Shown: positions 27,542 through 35,602 of the stretch, piece after piece
Numbering within the stretch: position 1 is the stretch's first letter
How the letters are laid out: each line of letters opens with the position of its first letter
Source of the DNA: Candidatus Bipolaricaulota bacterium
Lineage (GTDB): Bacteria; Bipolaricaulota; Bipolaricaulia; UBA7950; UBA9294
Assembly: GCA_028278555.1 (NCBI GenBank)
Contig: JANQEA010000083.1
Location: 1 to 64,000, forward strand
Direction of reading: 5' to 3'
DNA length: 64,000 bases
Position numbers and translations under genes: made by a program
Notes under the pieces: generated by a model
What the model saw: only the letters and a program-made list of their open reading frames with translations
Told to the model about the DNA's origin: nothing
The model's database searches: none

Positions 27542-30217
27542 CTACTCGAATCCATAAATGCGGGCTCTACGCTTGAAGGCCTCTGCGCTCCCTTCAAGGA
27601 TTTCGCATGCTGCATCCCGAGTCTTGCGTGAGTCAATTGAGCCTGCACCCTGAACCTCCGCTCTCTCGCTAGTTGCCTTCAAAGGAAGAATCAGCTCTGA
27701 GTCACCGAGGACAGCGATGTTCGCGTTGTGGGTCACTATGATGACCTGACGGCGCTCCTTCGTTCGCTTCAGGTTCCCAACGATAGTCCTGTAGATGAAC
27801 TCGTTGTCGAGGTTGTCCTCAGGTTGGTCGACGATGAGCGGAGATCCGCTTTCGGAGAGCATCAGGACGGCAAGGAGCACAGCCTGTTGCTGGCCAAGCG
27901 ACAAGCGCTCAAACCCTCTCGTGACTGCGTTGCGGTCCCCGTTCTCCGAATGAGTCCACTTGGTGACCTGGATTCTCGGAAGATCCTCGAAGCTCATTGC
28001 CTCCAGAGCCCTGCGGTGCTGCTTGTCGGCTAGGCAAGCCACCAATCGAGAGGCTTCAGGCTGATCCAACACGATGCTACCGTCCTCATAGGTGACCTGC
28101 AGCAGGCGATCGACATCCGCTCTTCTGCCAACATCAATCAAGTCGAACGGAGAGAAGTGCCTCGTGAGAGCTTGTGCCTTTCGGAAATTCACTGTCCGCC
28201 ACTGCATTGCCTCCGTCAGGAACCTAACGCACTCAGGAGACAACGCACCCTCCTGGAACTTGATGCTGATAACGTAGTCCCGCAGAGTGCCCTTCATGAG
28301 ACCCGTCACTTGTCGTGCCCAAGCGGACCTTGTACTGCTGATCCTAGACCTGGTTCTCCGTCTGTCTTTGACTAGAGTCATTCGGCGAAGCTCCAGCTCC
28401 TTCTGCTGTTTCGCTACGGCCCGCAGCTCCTCAAGTTGGGCACGCGTCTCTGCATGATCATCTGTGATCTTCCGGATTGACTTCAGGTCGGGCTGGATAC
28501 CCTGGGCAATCAGCGCCTTCCTGCGGTCCTCGATGCGAGATTCGAGTTCAGTCTCAGTGCCCTTCCAGGTTGCGATGATCGCTCTCAGTGCAGTGATGTG
28601 ATCGCCGGCGGCATTCGTCCAGTCGGCCTTCGCAGCATCCAAGTGCTGCCCGACCTCTTCTATGATCGCCTTGATGGAGGCCAGGTGTTCGGCCCCCAGC
28701 GAATCCTCTCCTGGCTCAAGGGCCATCAAGATGTCTATTGGTTCGCGATTGCCTAGGCTCTTCTCGATAGTGGCGAAGAGATCGTTGAGCCGACTGATCA
28801 CTTGCTCTCTGAATGTTCGCCCTCCGGACAGCTCTTCCTCGAGACGAACCAGCTCTCCGATGTCCTGCCGCTTCAGAGAGTCCATCTTCGCTTGAAGGTC
28901 ATTGAGCTTCGCGACTACTTGCGGAAGCCGAGATACGCGAAGCTCAACATCCTTGAGATCAGCTTCGTTCTTGGTCAATTCCTCGCGCAAGCGATCGTCT
29001 TCCCGATTGAGGTTCTCAACGCCTGTGAACGGATCAAGGAAAGAGAGAAGAATTCCGGGGTCTTCCTGGCAGTTCTGGATCCTTGATGCAGTCTCTCCCT
29101 GCCCGTAGCTCTCCAGCGGAATCTCTAGACGGGTTTGTGCGGAACCACCGGTTGGATCCAGCTGACCGGACAGCTTCCTACGAGTCAGAACATGCTGAGC
29201 CCCGGTCTCGTCCTCATAGAGAAGCTCGATGAGGTCCGGCCACACTTCACTATCGACCAGCTTCGAGTCAGATCTGTAACCGGCAGCTACCCGAAGAGAC
29301 TCCAGAAGAGTTGACTTCCCCGTCCCCCGACCTCCGATGATGCAGGTGAGGTTGTTGCTGAAGCGGATCGTCTTCTCTCCAAGGAACCCGCCGCTGGTAC
29401 GGATCCCGACGAAACGCGGGACACGTTCGGGCACTGCTTCCTCAATCCTCAAGCGCGAGCTAGGGTCAGCGAAGGCGGTCTTCAAGGAGTCGAAGGAAGG
29501 GGTCTCCATCTTCACCCGCATGACCTTGCCTGTATTCGAAGCGCTCCTGAACGCAGTCAGTGTGTGCGCATCAGAGAAGACGACTACAGGCCAGCAGTAG
29601 GAGTCCGGTCGGTCTAGTGCGTGTCTGCGAAGTGTCAGAAGTGTGCGCCTGGCCTCAGATTCATCGCTGTCCGAGAACCAATCCTGCGAGCTCAAGCTCG
29701 CGACTTCGAGAGCTACGAGCCCTTCATGACCTGCTATCGCCCGTTTTGGATCACCGTACCCTTGGACCTCTAGTTCGAAACCACCGGAAGCATCGATATG
29801 TGCTCCAATGCAGAACCCATGGTTGGCTGCTGCGGCATCACAGCACTGAGGAATGCTTTGCCTGCAGGCGTTGTAGTCGGCATCGAACTCGAGCGAGTAG
29901 TAAAACCGCTTCAGTGAATCCAAGCTGGGGAAGTAGGCCAGCAAGTGACCCTGAATTGTAGAGAGTTCGACCCCCGGGAGCACCAGTACGCTCAGCTCTC
30001 CGGCTGCTTCGAGAGCCGCTTCCACGTTGCCTATTCGATTGTGGTCGGTAATTGCGATCATCGCGAGACCCAAGTCGTCCGCGGCCTTGGCGATCTCGGC
30101 AGGAGTCATCTGAGGGTCCTCTACGCAAGGTGATTCGCCGTGGGAGTGGACATGGAGATCAATGCGGTGGAAGGAAGCGCCGTTTGGGATTCGGCGAAGA
30201 TCGTCAGCAAGAGTCAT
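27542..30217 (-). CDS. PHP-domain / SMC-like AAA ATPase (TrlF-like)
   Basis: An 891-residue two-part protein. The N-terminal PHP phosphoesterase-like domain keeps its metal ligands: HVHSH (22-26), TDH (57-59), GVELS (82-86), GAH (138-140) and FSDAH (214-218). An ABC/RecF-type ATPase follows: Walker A GGRGTGKST (295-303), a long coiled coil (about 400-640), signature LSLGQQQAV, Walker B LIVDQPEDNLD (Asp 797) and H-loop VTHNANI. Proteins of this build, called TrlF-like in databases, often lie in defence islands; a nuclease or phosphatase gated by ATPase action is likely. ATG 30217 lies at the end of the decayed RHH gene. Substrate unknown. Confidence 0.8.
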   Translation of the reverse strand: MTLADDLRRIPNGASFHRIDLHVHSHGESPCVEDPQMTPAEIAKAADDLGLAMIAITDHNRIGNVEAALEAAGELSVLVLPGVELSTIQGHLLAYFPSLDSLKRFYYSLEFDADYNACRQSIPQCCDAAAANHGFCIGAHIDASGGFELEVQGYGDPKRAIAGHEGLVALEVASLSSQDWFSDSDESEARRTLLTLRRHALDRPDSYCWPVVVFSDAHTLTAFRSASNTGKVMRVKMETPSFDSLKTAFADPSSRLRIEEAVPERVPRFVGIRTSGGFLGEKTIRFSNNLTCIIGGRGTGKSTLLESLRVAAGYRSDSKLVDSEVWPDLIELLYEDETGAQHVLTRRKLSGQLDPTGGSAQTRLEIPLESYGQGETASRIQNCQEDPGILLSFLDPFTGVENLNREDDRLREELTKNEADLKDVELRVSRLPQVVAKLNDLQAKMDSLKRQDIGELVRLEEELSGGRTFREQVISRLNDLFATIEKSLGNREPIDILMALEPGEDSLGAEHLASIKAIIEEVGQHLDAAKADWTNAAGDHITALRAIIATWKGTETELESRIEDRRKALIAQGIQPDLKSIRKITDDHAETRAQLEELRAVAKQQKELELRRMTLVKDRRRTRSRISSTRSAWARQVTGLMKGTLRDYVISIKFQEGALSPECVRFLTEAMQWRTVNFRKAQALTRHFSPFDLIDVGRRADVDRLLQVTYEDGSIVLDQPEASRLVACLADKQHRRALEAMSFEDLPRIQVTKWTHSENGDRNAVTRGFERLSLGQQQAVLLAVLMLSESGSPLIVDQPEDNLDNEFIYRTIVGNLKRTKERRQVIIVTHNANIAVLGDSELILPLKATSERAEVQGAGSIDSRKTRDAACEILEGSAEAFKRRARIYGFE

Positions 30218-30406
30218 TGAGTCCCTCCCTCTCCAAGTACTGCAGGATCGCCTCTACCGCCAAAGCAGCCGACCGATCGGTCGCGCTTCCCGCCCAGTCT
30301 GATCAGCCGCTGCACAGGCTGTTGCTTCTTCGCCCTGTCCGGGATGTACATCGAAAGCTTGTCTCGGTTCGGACTTGCCTAGTCGCTGGCTTGAATACAC
30401 GTTCAC
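30204..30406 (-). pseudogene. Decayed ribbon-helix-helix gene, copy 3
   Basis: On the minus strand, one frame reads DKLSMYIPDRAKKQQPVQRL then GGKRDRSV, and a second frame reads AVEAILQYLEREG, matching the two intact RHH proteins at 19567 and 35192. One extra base lies between the two parts (about 30265-30270). There is also no start codon in the first frame: a TAG precedes it, and the GTG at 30406 that overlaps the DUF2513 stop is in another frame. It lies between the DUF2513-like gene and the PHP/ATPase gene, in the position of a regulator. Confidence 0.75.
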
Positions 30407-30816
30407 CCCCGCAATGCCCAGCAGGCACCTCCCCCAAGCTCGCCGTGGAGTGCCTGCTCTACGAACCATGTCGCAACGCGCGAGAGCGCTTGGAACGTGA
30501 GATTCCCTCCAATGGATCTAGCCTTTTGCTTCACTCCCTCCCATACGTCATCGGATCGGATCTTCTCGAGGAATTCGTGGCCCTCCCAAGTCAGCGCGAA
30601 GACAGCACCCATGTCGATGATCCGGTCGCTCGTGGTGCTCCGCATTGGCTCACCGTCCACCAGGCCTCCTTGGTACAGAAGGATGAGGTGATACTTCACT
30701 TCCTTGTCGTCGTGTCCTTCGATGCTTGGCGGATCCTTCCAGAGCCACGGAGACATGTCAGGCTTCTCCTCCAGGAGAAACAGCAACTCGCGTAGTAGAT
30801 CGAAGTTCCGCTTCAT
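30403..30816 (-). CDS. DUF2513-like protein
   Basis: A 137-residue protein from ATG 30816. The opening MKRNFDLLRELLFLLEEKP, the central YHLILLYQGGLVDGE and the ALTWEGHEFLEKIRSDDVWEGVKQKA segment match the DUF2513 family, small winged-helix-like proteins found in phages and mobile elements. The last ~30 residues (GNLTFQALSRVATWFVEQ...) are a variable helix. It is first in a minus-strand set with the decayed RHH gene (overlap GTGA) and the PHP/ATPase gene. Function is unknown; a regulatory role is possible. Confidence 0.7.
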   Translation of the reverse strand: MKRNFDLLRELLFLLEEKPDMSPWLWKDPPSIEGHDDKEVKYHLILLYQGGLVDGEPMRSTTSDRIIDMGAVFALTWEGHEFLEKIRSDDVWEGVKQKARSIGGNLTFQALSRVATWFVEQALHGELGGGACWALRG

Positions 30817-30913
30817 GGCGCCCCTTTGGCTTGCTGCCGCATCATGATCCACGTGACGCCCGACGAGGACAAGCTGAAGGCGGCTTGCGCGCCGACTGCA
30901 GCTATGCCCCGAA

Positions 30914-31049
30914 CAGGATTCAGAACCTTGGCTGTTCGGCCCTACTTGCGGCTTCCGAACAGCTCGTGAGTTTCACTGGCGTGAAACTCGGCAGGTTCAT
31001 CCTGGGGCGTACAGAAGAGGCGAGCCCCAAAGGCCCGCCTCTTCTGTAC
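30914..31049. repeat. Structured direct repeat, copy B
   Basis: 136 bp, aligned without length change to copy A. Hairpin 1 keeps CTGTTCGG / CCGAACAG while its loop has diverged. Hairpin 2 is AGTTTCAC / GTGAAACT, differing from copy A at two positions on each side with pairing kept. Hairpin 3 (31009-31049) keeps the stem with one A-C mismatch. The end overlaps tRNA-Arg by 3 nt. Confidence 0.85.
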
Positions 31050-31120
31050 GCCCGACAGGATTCGAACCTGTGACCTTTGGCGCCGGAGGCCAACGCTCTA
31101 ATCCACTGAGCTACGGGCGC
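31047..31120 (-). tRNA. tRNA-Arg(CCG)
   Basis: Complete cloverleaf, anticodon loop CTCCGGC, acceptor GCGCCCG / CGGGCGT, discriminator A, no encoded CCA. Its 3' end overlaps repeat copy B. Confidence 0.95.
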
Positions 31121-31122
31121 TG

Positions 31123-31211
31123 CGGAGAGGGCGGGATTCGAACCCGCGGAGGAGCGTGAACCCCTCGCCGGTTTAGCAAACCGGTGTCTTGGACCGCTTG
31201 ACTACCTCTCC
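31123..31211 (-). tRNA. tRNA-Ser(GCT)
   Basis: Class II tRNA with anticodon loop TTGCTAA, long variable arm and discriminator G. CCA is not encoded. It lies 2 nt upstream of tRNA-Arg in the direction of transcription. Confidence 0.96.
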
Positions 31212-31290
31212 AAGGCGGGATTCTACCGGCACGGGTTTGCGGCGACAACAGCGTAGAGGGCGCAACGACCAATCGCATACGTCACACAAC

Positions 31291-31317
31291 ACGAGTTTGG
31301 GCGTAGCCCCAACTCGT
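31291..31317. repeat. ACGAGTT hairpin, copy 1
   Basis: ACGAGTT TGGGC / GCCCC AACTCGT: an 11-bp stem with one mismatch and a GTA loop, 27 nt long. It lies after tRNA-Ser(TGA) in the minus direction. A partner of the same size is at 31496-31522. Confidence 0.7.
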
Positions 31318-31342
31318 CCGCGCTCGCTTCGCGAGCGCGCAG

Positions 31343-31428
31343 CGGAGGGGGCGGGATTCGAACCCGCGAGGCCTTGTGGGCCTGCCGGTTTTCAAGACCG
31401 GTGGTTTCGTCCGCTCACCCACCCCTCC
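31343..31428 (-). tRNA. tRNA-Ser(TGA)
   Basis: Class II tRNA with anticodon loop CTTGAAA, long variable arm (CAGGCCCACAAGGCCTC) and discriminator G. CCA is not encoded. Confidence 0.96.
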
Positions 31429-31495
31429 GAATCGAATTATACAGGGCGTGATGACTGCGCAGTTCGCGGTGGAATCAAGTTCACACGTCGCCCAC

Positions 31496-31522
31496 ACGAG
31501 TTCGCGCTATGCGCGAACTCGT
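31496..31522. repeat. ACGAGTT hairpin, copy 2
   Basis: ACGAGTTCGCGC / GCGCGAACTCGT: a perfect 12-bp stem with TAT loop, 27 nt, 29 nt after the mnmA stop. The basal 7 bp are the same as in copy 1 and the upper 5 bp differ but still pair. It may end mnmA transcription although no U-tract follows. Confidence 0.7.
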
Positions 31523-31550
31523 ACGTGATGGCTGCACAGATGTGGAGCCA

Positions 31551-32606
31551 TCACGAAATGGTCCCACCGCCGAGGAGGCGATCGCCGGCGTAGAGGACAG
31601 CCAACTGGCCCGGCGTGATCGCGCGCCGCGGCTCGTCGAAGCGGAGGCGGAATCCGCCGTCCGGCTCCGCATGGAACACGGCGCCGACGGCCGGCGAGCG
31701 GTAACGAATCTTGACGTCGAGGTGGGAGCCGTCCGGCGGCGGCTCGACGGCCAGGTAGTTCGGGTCGACGGCGCGAAGCTCATCGCGAAGCAGTCGGTCC
31801 TCGCTGCCGACGACGAGCGCGTTCCGCTCCGGGTCGATGTCGACGACGTAGAGCGGCCGGTCGGACGGGATCCCGAGCCCCTTCCGCTGGCCGATCGTGT
31901 AGCGGGGCAGGCCCTCGTGTGTTCCGATTCGCTCGCCGTCAGCATCGAGGATCGGTCCGGGAAGAAGATCGGCCCGGTCGAACAGGAACGTGGTCCTTCC
32001 GGCGACGGCGAAGCAGAGATCCTGGCTCTCCGGAAGCTCGGCGCACGTCAGCCCCCGTTTACGGGCGATGGCGTAGACATCCTCCTTCGTCATCCCCCCG
32101 ACGGGGAAGAGGAGCCGGTCGAGATCGTCGGCGCGGAGTCCGTAGAGGAAGTAGGTCTGGTCCTTCGTCGGGTCGCACCCCTTGTGGAGAGACGAACTCC
32201 CGTCCGGCTGACGGAGAAGCCGGACGTGATGCCCGGTCGCGACGAAGTCGAATCCGTTCTCGGCCGCGTAGGCGAGCGCCAGCCCGAAGCGGAGGTGCCG
32301 GTTGCATCGACCGCAGGGATTCGGCGTCTCGCCCGTTCGGTATCTCGCGACGAAGTCCTCGAGGACGAGGCGATGAAACGGTTCGCTCGCGTCGATCTCC
32401 TCGTGGGGGATGCCGACTTCGTCTGCCGCCTGCGCGGCCGAGTCGAGGGAACAGCATTTTGTCTGCTTGGCGTAGTCCGGCGCTCCGGGGAACGACCAGA
32501 ACCAGAACGTGATCCCGGCGACCTCGTACCCCTGTTCGACGAGGAGGTGCGCCGCGACGGTGCTGTCCACGCCGCCGCTCAGGCAGACGACGACGCGCTT
32601 GGTCAT
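31551..32606 (-). CDS. mnmA: tRNA-specific 2-thiouridylase MnmA
   Basis: A 351-residue PP-loop enzyme that makes the 2-thio group of s2U34 in tRNA-Lys, -Glu and -Gln. The ATP-binding PP-loop LSGGVDST is at residues 9-16. The catalytic Cys pair is Cys 98 (in NPCGRC) and Cys 198 (in ESQDLCF). The IGQRKGLGI motif and the C-terminal beta-barrel (RFDEPRRAITPGQLAVLY) complete the family. The ATG follows directly on the cupin gene's TAG, so it is translationally coupled to that gene. Confidence 0.97.
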   Translation of the reverse strand: MTKRVVVCLSGGVDSTVAAHLLVEQGYEVAGITFWFWSFPGAPDYAKQTKCCSLDSAAQAADEVGIPHEEIDASEPFHRLVLEDFVARYRTGETPNPCGRCNRHLRFGLALAYAAENGFDFVATGHHVRLLRQPDGSSSLHKGCDPTKDQTYFLYGLRADDLDRLLFPVGGMTKEDVYAIARKRGLTCAELPESQDLCFAVAGRTTFLFDRADLLPGPILDADGERIGTHEGLPRYTIGQRKGLGIPSDRPLYVVDIDPERNALVVGSEDRLLRDELRAVDPNYLAVEPPPDGSHLDVKIRYRSPAVGAVFHAEPDGGFRLRFDEPRRAITPGQLAVLYAGDRLLGGGTIS

Positions 32607-32963
32607 CTATCCGTCTTCCCCTTCGAGCGGGACGACGCACAGGAACTCGAACGGTTCGGCGCCGACGTTCCGGAACTGGTGCTCGTCGTTCGGGGGGACG
32701 AAGGCGAAGTCGCCTGGGCCGAGTTTCTCGAAGCCGTCGGCGTGCTTCACCACGCCGCTTCCGGACAACACGTAGACCTCGTGCTCCCAGGGATGGGTGT
32801 GATACGGCGTGTGGCCGCCGAGCTGAATCGTGAACTTCCGCATCGAGAAGTTGGGGGCATCCTCCTTCGGCCCGACGAGGATCCGCTTCTCGGCATTTCG
32901 GACGTTCTCTCCATCGTCGTAGAGGCGGGCTTCAATCTCCTGGCTTCTGCCGATGATGACCAT
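32607..32963 (-). CDS. Cupin-domain protein
   Basis: A 118-residue single-domain cupin from ATG 32963 (AAGGAGAACCGC upstream). The metal-binding motif 1 is HTHPWEHEVYVLSG and motif 2 is GDFAFVPPNDEHQFRN, giving the usual His/Glu metal site. Stand-alone cupins of this size include isomerases, dioxygenases and sugar- or metal-binding proteins; nothing in the sequence chooses between them. It lies 14 nt after the phosphatase-family gene and abuts mnmA. Confidence 0.85.
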   Translation of the reverse strand: MVIIGRSQEIEARLYDDGENVRNAEKRILVGPKEDAPNFSMRKFTIQLGGHTPYHTHPWEHEVYVLSGSGVVKHADGFEKLGPGDFAFVPPNDEHQFRNVGAEPFEFLCVVPLEGEDG

Positions 32964-32977
32964 GCGGTTCTCCTTTC

Positions 32978-34231
32978 CTACAGCGGACTCGCGATCAGCG
33001 GGACGAGCATTTCGGCCTCGGTCAGGCCGCCGTGCATCCCCCGGAGTCTCATCGCATCCGGGTACGGATGATCGATCCCGGCGCTTCCGGTCGAGACGAT
33101 CGTCAGATCCCCGAGCCGAGCTCGGGTCGCCGGATGCGGCGTTCCTCCGCCGAGGATCCGATCCTCGATGAGCGTACTCGAATCGACGCAGACGAGGCCG
33201 TCGGCCAGTTCCCGCCCAAGGGTGTCCGCCACCCGCTCTCGCGAACCCTCGCGGATGAAGAGATACGATGCGCGCGGCTCGCCGACCGGCGGGAGGAGGA
33301 GTCCCTTCTCGACGTCCGCGACGTCGCTCAGCGGGAGGTAGTCGGCGGGTTCCATCGGGACGAAGCCGTGGTCGGCGGAGATCAGAAGGAGCGTCTTGCC
33401 GGCCTGTCCGACCAGCTCGCGGCGGATCGCATCGTCGACGGCCCGGAGCTCGGCGGTGTACGCGTCGGTCTCCGGCCCGCGGATGTGGGCGATCGTGTCG
33501 AGTCCGGGCCAATAGAGGGAGAGGAAGGTCTTCTCTCTTGCCTCGGCGAGGAGCCGGCGCGCCGTGACGAGCATGTCGGAGAACCCGGCAGCCGGATGGA
33601 CCTTGGTGCTCCCGACGTAGAGGGCCCGCGAGAGCCCGCTGGACGCGATGTGCTGCGGGAGCAACGTGTGGACATCGATCCCGGCGCTGGCGAGTCGCTT
33701 GTGGAGCGTTGGGCCGGGGAGGATCGTCTCGGGATCGAGGCCGGCCTCGAATGCGGCGTCGTTTCGGCCGTTCCCGACCATCGCGAACCGGATCATGTTG
33801 GTGATCGCCGAGGTCTCGCGGAGGTAGAGTCGATACCCGACCAATCCGTGCTCAAGCGGCGTCAGCCCCGTCCCGATCGAGGCGAGGGACGCGACGGTCG
33901 TCGAGGGGAAGACCGACGTCAGCGGGAAGAAGAGGCCCTTCTCACTGAGCGAGCGGAGAGTAAGGTCGGGGAAGCGGTCGAACAGCGCCTCGGTCTTCCG
34001 ATAGCCGAGACCATCGAGGATCAACAGGACGACATGGTCGAAGTCCGGCGTTCCGTCGGCGACGTCGGCGAGCAGCGCCGCCCGCCCCTCGAGGCCGAAG
34101 AGTCGTTCGACGAGGGAAGGAAGATCGGCGATCGAGTAGCCACCGTAGTCCGGCAGGACCGCCGCCCCGCTCCAGCGGCTCGGCTTGTCCCGGGCGAGCA
34201 GCCGTTTCTCGATCTCGCTTACGCTTCGCAT
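32978..34231 (-). CDS. Alkaline-phosphatase-superfamily phosphodiesterase
   Basis: A 417-residue protein from ATG 34231. The metal-site motifs of the nucleotide pyrophosphatase/phosphodiesterase family are visible: VVLLILDGLGY (first metal Asp), the nucleophile region SVFPSTTVASL (Thr), SLYWPGLDTIAH, LISADHGF and the late RGMHGGLTEAEM (metal His). No signal peptide is seen, so it is probably cytoplasmic. It is first of an operon with the cupin and mnmA genes. No Shine-Dalgarno sequence precedes the ATG, and a TATAAT box ends only 7 nt upstream, so the mRNA may be leaderless. Substrate unknown. Confidence 0.85.
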   Translation of the reverse strand: MRSVSEIEKRLLARDKPSRWSGAAVLPDYGGYSIADLPSLVERLFGLEGRAALLADVADGTPDFDHVVLLILDGLGYRKTEALFDRFPDLTLRSLSEKGLFFPLTSVFPSTTVASLASIGTGLTPLEHGLVGYRLYLRETSAITNMIRFAMVGNGRNDAAFEAGLDPETILPGPTLHKRLASAGIDVHTLLPQHIASSGLSRALYVGSTKVHPAAGFSDMLVTARRLLAEAREKTFLSLYWPGLDTIAHIRGPETDAYTAELRAVDDAIRRELVGQAGKTLLLISADHGFVPMEPADYLPLSDVADVEKGLLLPPVGEPRASYLFIREGSRERVADTLGRELADGLVCVDSSTLIEDRILGGGTPHPATRARLGDLTIVSTGSAGIDHPYPDAMRLRGMHGGLTEAEMLVPLIASPL

Positions 34232-34238
34232 GCCGGCG

Positions 34239-34244
34239 ATTATA
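34239..34244 (-). promoter_or_regulatory. -10 box of a possible leaderless transcript
   Basis: TATAAT on the minus strand, 7 nt before the ATG of the phosphatase-family gene. No good -35 box is seen at 16-18 bp. Confidence 0.4.
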
Positions 34245-34282
34245 CGGTGCCGATCTCTCAACGGCGGGGGCGTTCTGTCTCC

Positions 34283-35008
34283 CTAGTCTCGGGCTTCGGC
34301 GGGCGTCTCTTCCGGGCGAGACTCGTCCGCGAGTTCGGTCGGAATGCTCCCCGTTCCGCAGAGGACGTCGAGAAAGAGCGCGAGGAGTTCGGCGGGCCAT
34401 GACTCCGGATCCCAGGGGAGGTGCGCGAGATAGTCGGGAGCAGCATCCTCGTCGGTCGGCTGATCGTCCGCGACGAGATCTCCGGTCAGATGGTAGGTCG
34501 CGACTCCGTTGATCTGCATCGTTTGCGGCACTTCGGGGGCGACGAATGCCCCGGAGGCGCTCCCCTCTCCCGACCCGATCGCGCGGAAGGATTCAGCGCC
34601 GAGCGTGACGACGGCGAAGAACGGTCCGGTCGCCGAGCCGAGGACGTTGCCCGTCAGATCGGCATCCTCACTGCTTCCGGCCATGCCACCGCGGATCGAG
34701 ATCGGAGTCCCGTCTGCAGTCACACCGGTCGCTTCGAGGATCAGCCAGACATCCATCATCAACGTCGATGAGTCGCCGATCCCTTCACCATAGGCACTCC
34801 CCTCGGCGGTGAAGTGGATCGTTTCGCCCTCGAGCTCGAGTGAGCCCTCGATGCTGAAGCCGCTCACGATCTTCACGGTGACCTGGGTGCCGGAGAACCA
34901 AAGCACGGTCTTCCCGTCTGCGATCCCCTGCGCGTCGATGCTCGGTTGGGCGAACGATGTGCTCGCGCACAGCACCGCGATGATCGCACCGATCCCGATT
35001 CTCTTCAT
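34283..35008 (-). CDS. Secreted protein of unknown function
   Basis: A 241-residue protein from ATG 35008, with GGGAGGTTGAGCAG upstream. A signal peptide (MKRIGIGAIIAVLCASTSFAQ) precedes a beta-rich region of Gly, Ser and Thr (VTVKIVSGFSIEGSLELEGETIHFTAEGSAYGEG), and an acidic, Pro-rich C-terminal tail. No family is recognised. A weak promoter (CTCACA-17-TAAGAT) may lie at 35056-35084 on the minus strand. Confidence 0.7.
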   Translation of the reverse strand: MKRIGIGAIIAVLCASTSFAQPSIDAQGIADGKTVLWFSGTQVTVKIVSGFSIEGSLELEGETIHFTAEGSAYGEGIGDSSTLMMDVWLILEATGVTADGTPISIRGGMAGSSEDADLTGNVLGSATGPFFAVVTLGAESFRAIGSGEGSASGAFVAPEVPQTMQINGVATYHLTGDLVADDQPTDEDAAPDYLAHLPWDPESWPAELLALFLDVLCGTGSIPTELADESRPEETPAEARD

Positions 35009-35100
35009 CTGCTCAACCTCCCTGTCTGCCGGGATTCCTCTTCCGGACGTTGGCTATCTTATCGGATCGTCCGCTCGGTGTGAGGTCGACTCTGCTTAAG

Positions 35101-35138
35101 GAAAGGGAAAGCGCCCCACCGGGCGGCCGGCCGGGCGC
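35101..35138 (-). terminator. Terminator of RHH copy 2
   Basis: On the minus strand GCGCCC pairs with GGGCGC around a GC-rich inner part, followed by TTTCCCTTTC. It lies about 55 nt after the RHH stop. Confidence 0.55.
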
Positions 35139-35191
35139 CTTCGATCGTTCCTCCGCGGTTCTGCGAAGGAGGTCGGTTGAAGACTGGATGC

Positions 35192-35365
35192 TTAGCTCTT
35201 GGTCTCTTCCCGCTCCAGATACTGGAGGATGGCGTCGACGACGAGGTAGTTGATCGAGCGATCGCGCTTCTCGCCGAGGTTGATCAGCCGCTCGACTGGC
35301 TTCTCCTCCATTTTCTTCTGGGGAATGTAGATCGAGAGCTTGTCCAGGATCTCTTTCTTCGGCAC
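35192..35365 (-). CDS. Ribbon-helix-helix (CopG/Arc-type) protein, copy 2
   Basis: A 57-residue protein read from GTG 35365. An earlier GTG (35374) exists, but alignment with copy 1 places the two starts at the same site, each 8 nt after a GGGAGG-type Shine-Dalgarno sequence. DKLSIYIPQKKMEEKPVERL, then LGEKRDRSINYLVVDAILQYLERE, matches copy 1 with conservative changes only. It is probably a small DNA-binding dimer. It stands between two secreted-protein genes with no toxin partner in sight. Confidence 0.87.
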   Translation of the reverse strand: MPKKEILDKLSIYIPQKKMEEKPVERLINLGEKRDRSINYLVVDAILQYLEREETKS

Positions 35366-35602
35366 GGAGTTCACCCCCTCCCTTCATCGGTGGAAACTTT
35401 CTGGGACGATAGCTTCACATTGCCGAGAATGAATGAACGGCTTAAGCGTAGCCGCGCGTGCGGAGGAATCCATGGAGGTAAGCAGAAAGTAAGATGGAAG
35501 AAACATGGAAGGGCCGTCGAGCGGCCCGATCCTCCGTGCTGAACGCGGTTCTGCTTCGCGCTGAGTCGCGAAAAGCGCTACACTCGGAGCCGAGGAGGGA
35601 CC

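Larger units (their letters stand above)
24870..31049. mobile_element. Putative genomic island bounded by 136-bp direct repeats, ending at tRNA-Arg
   Basis: Two copies of a 136-bp structured repeat lie in the same orientation at 24870-25005 and 30914-31049; the second runs 3 nt into the 3' end of tRNA-Arg(CCG). The genes between (WD40 protein, PHP/SMC-like ATPase, broken RHH, DUF2513-like) use less GC-rich codons than the rest of the window and have no housekeeping members. No integrase or transposase is present, so transfer is inferred from composition, contents and flanks only. The repeats could instead be members of a dispersed family. Confidence 0.4.
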
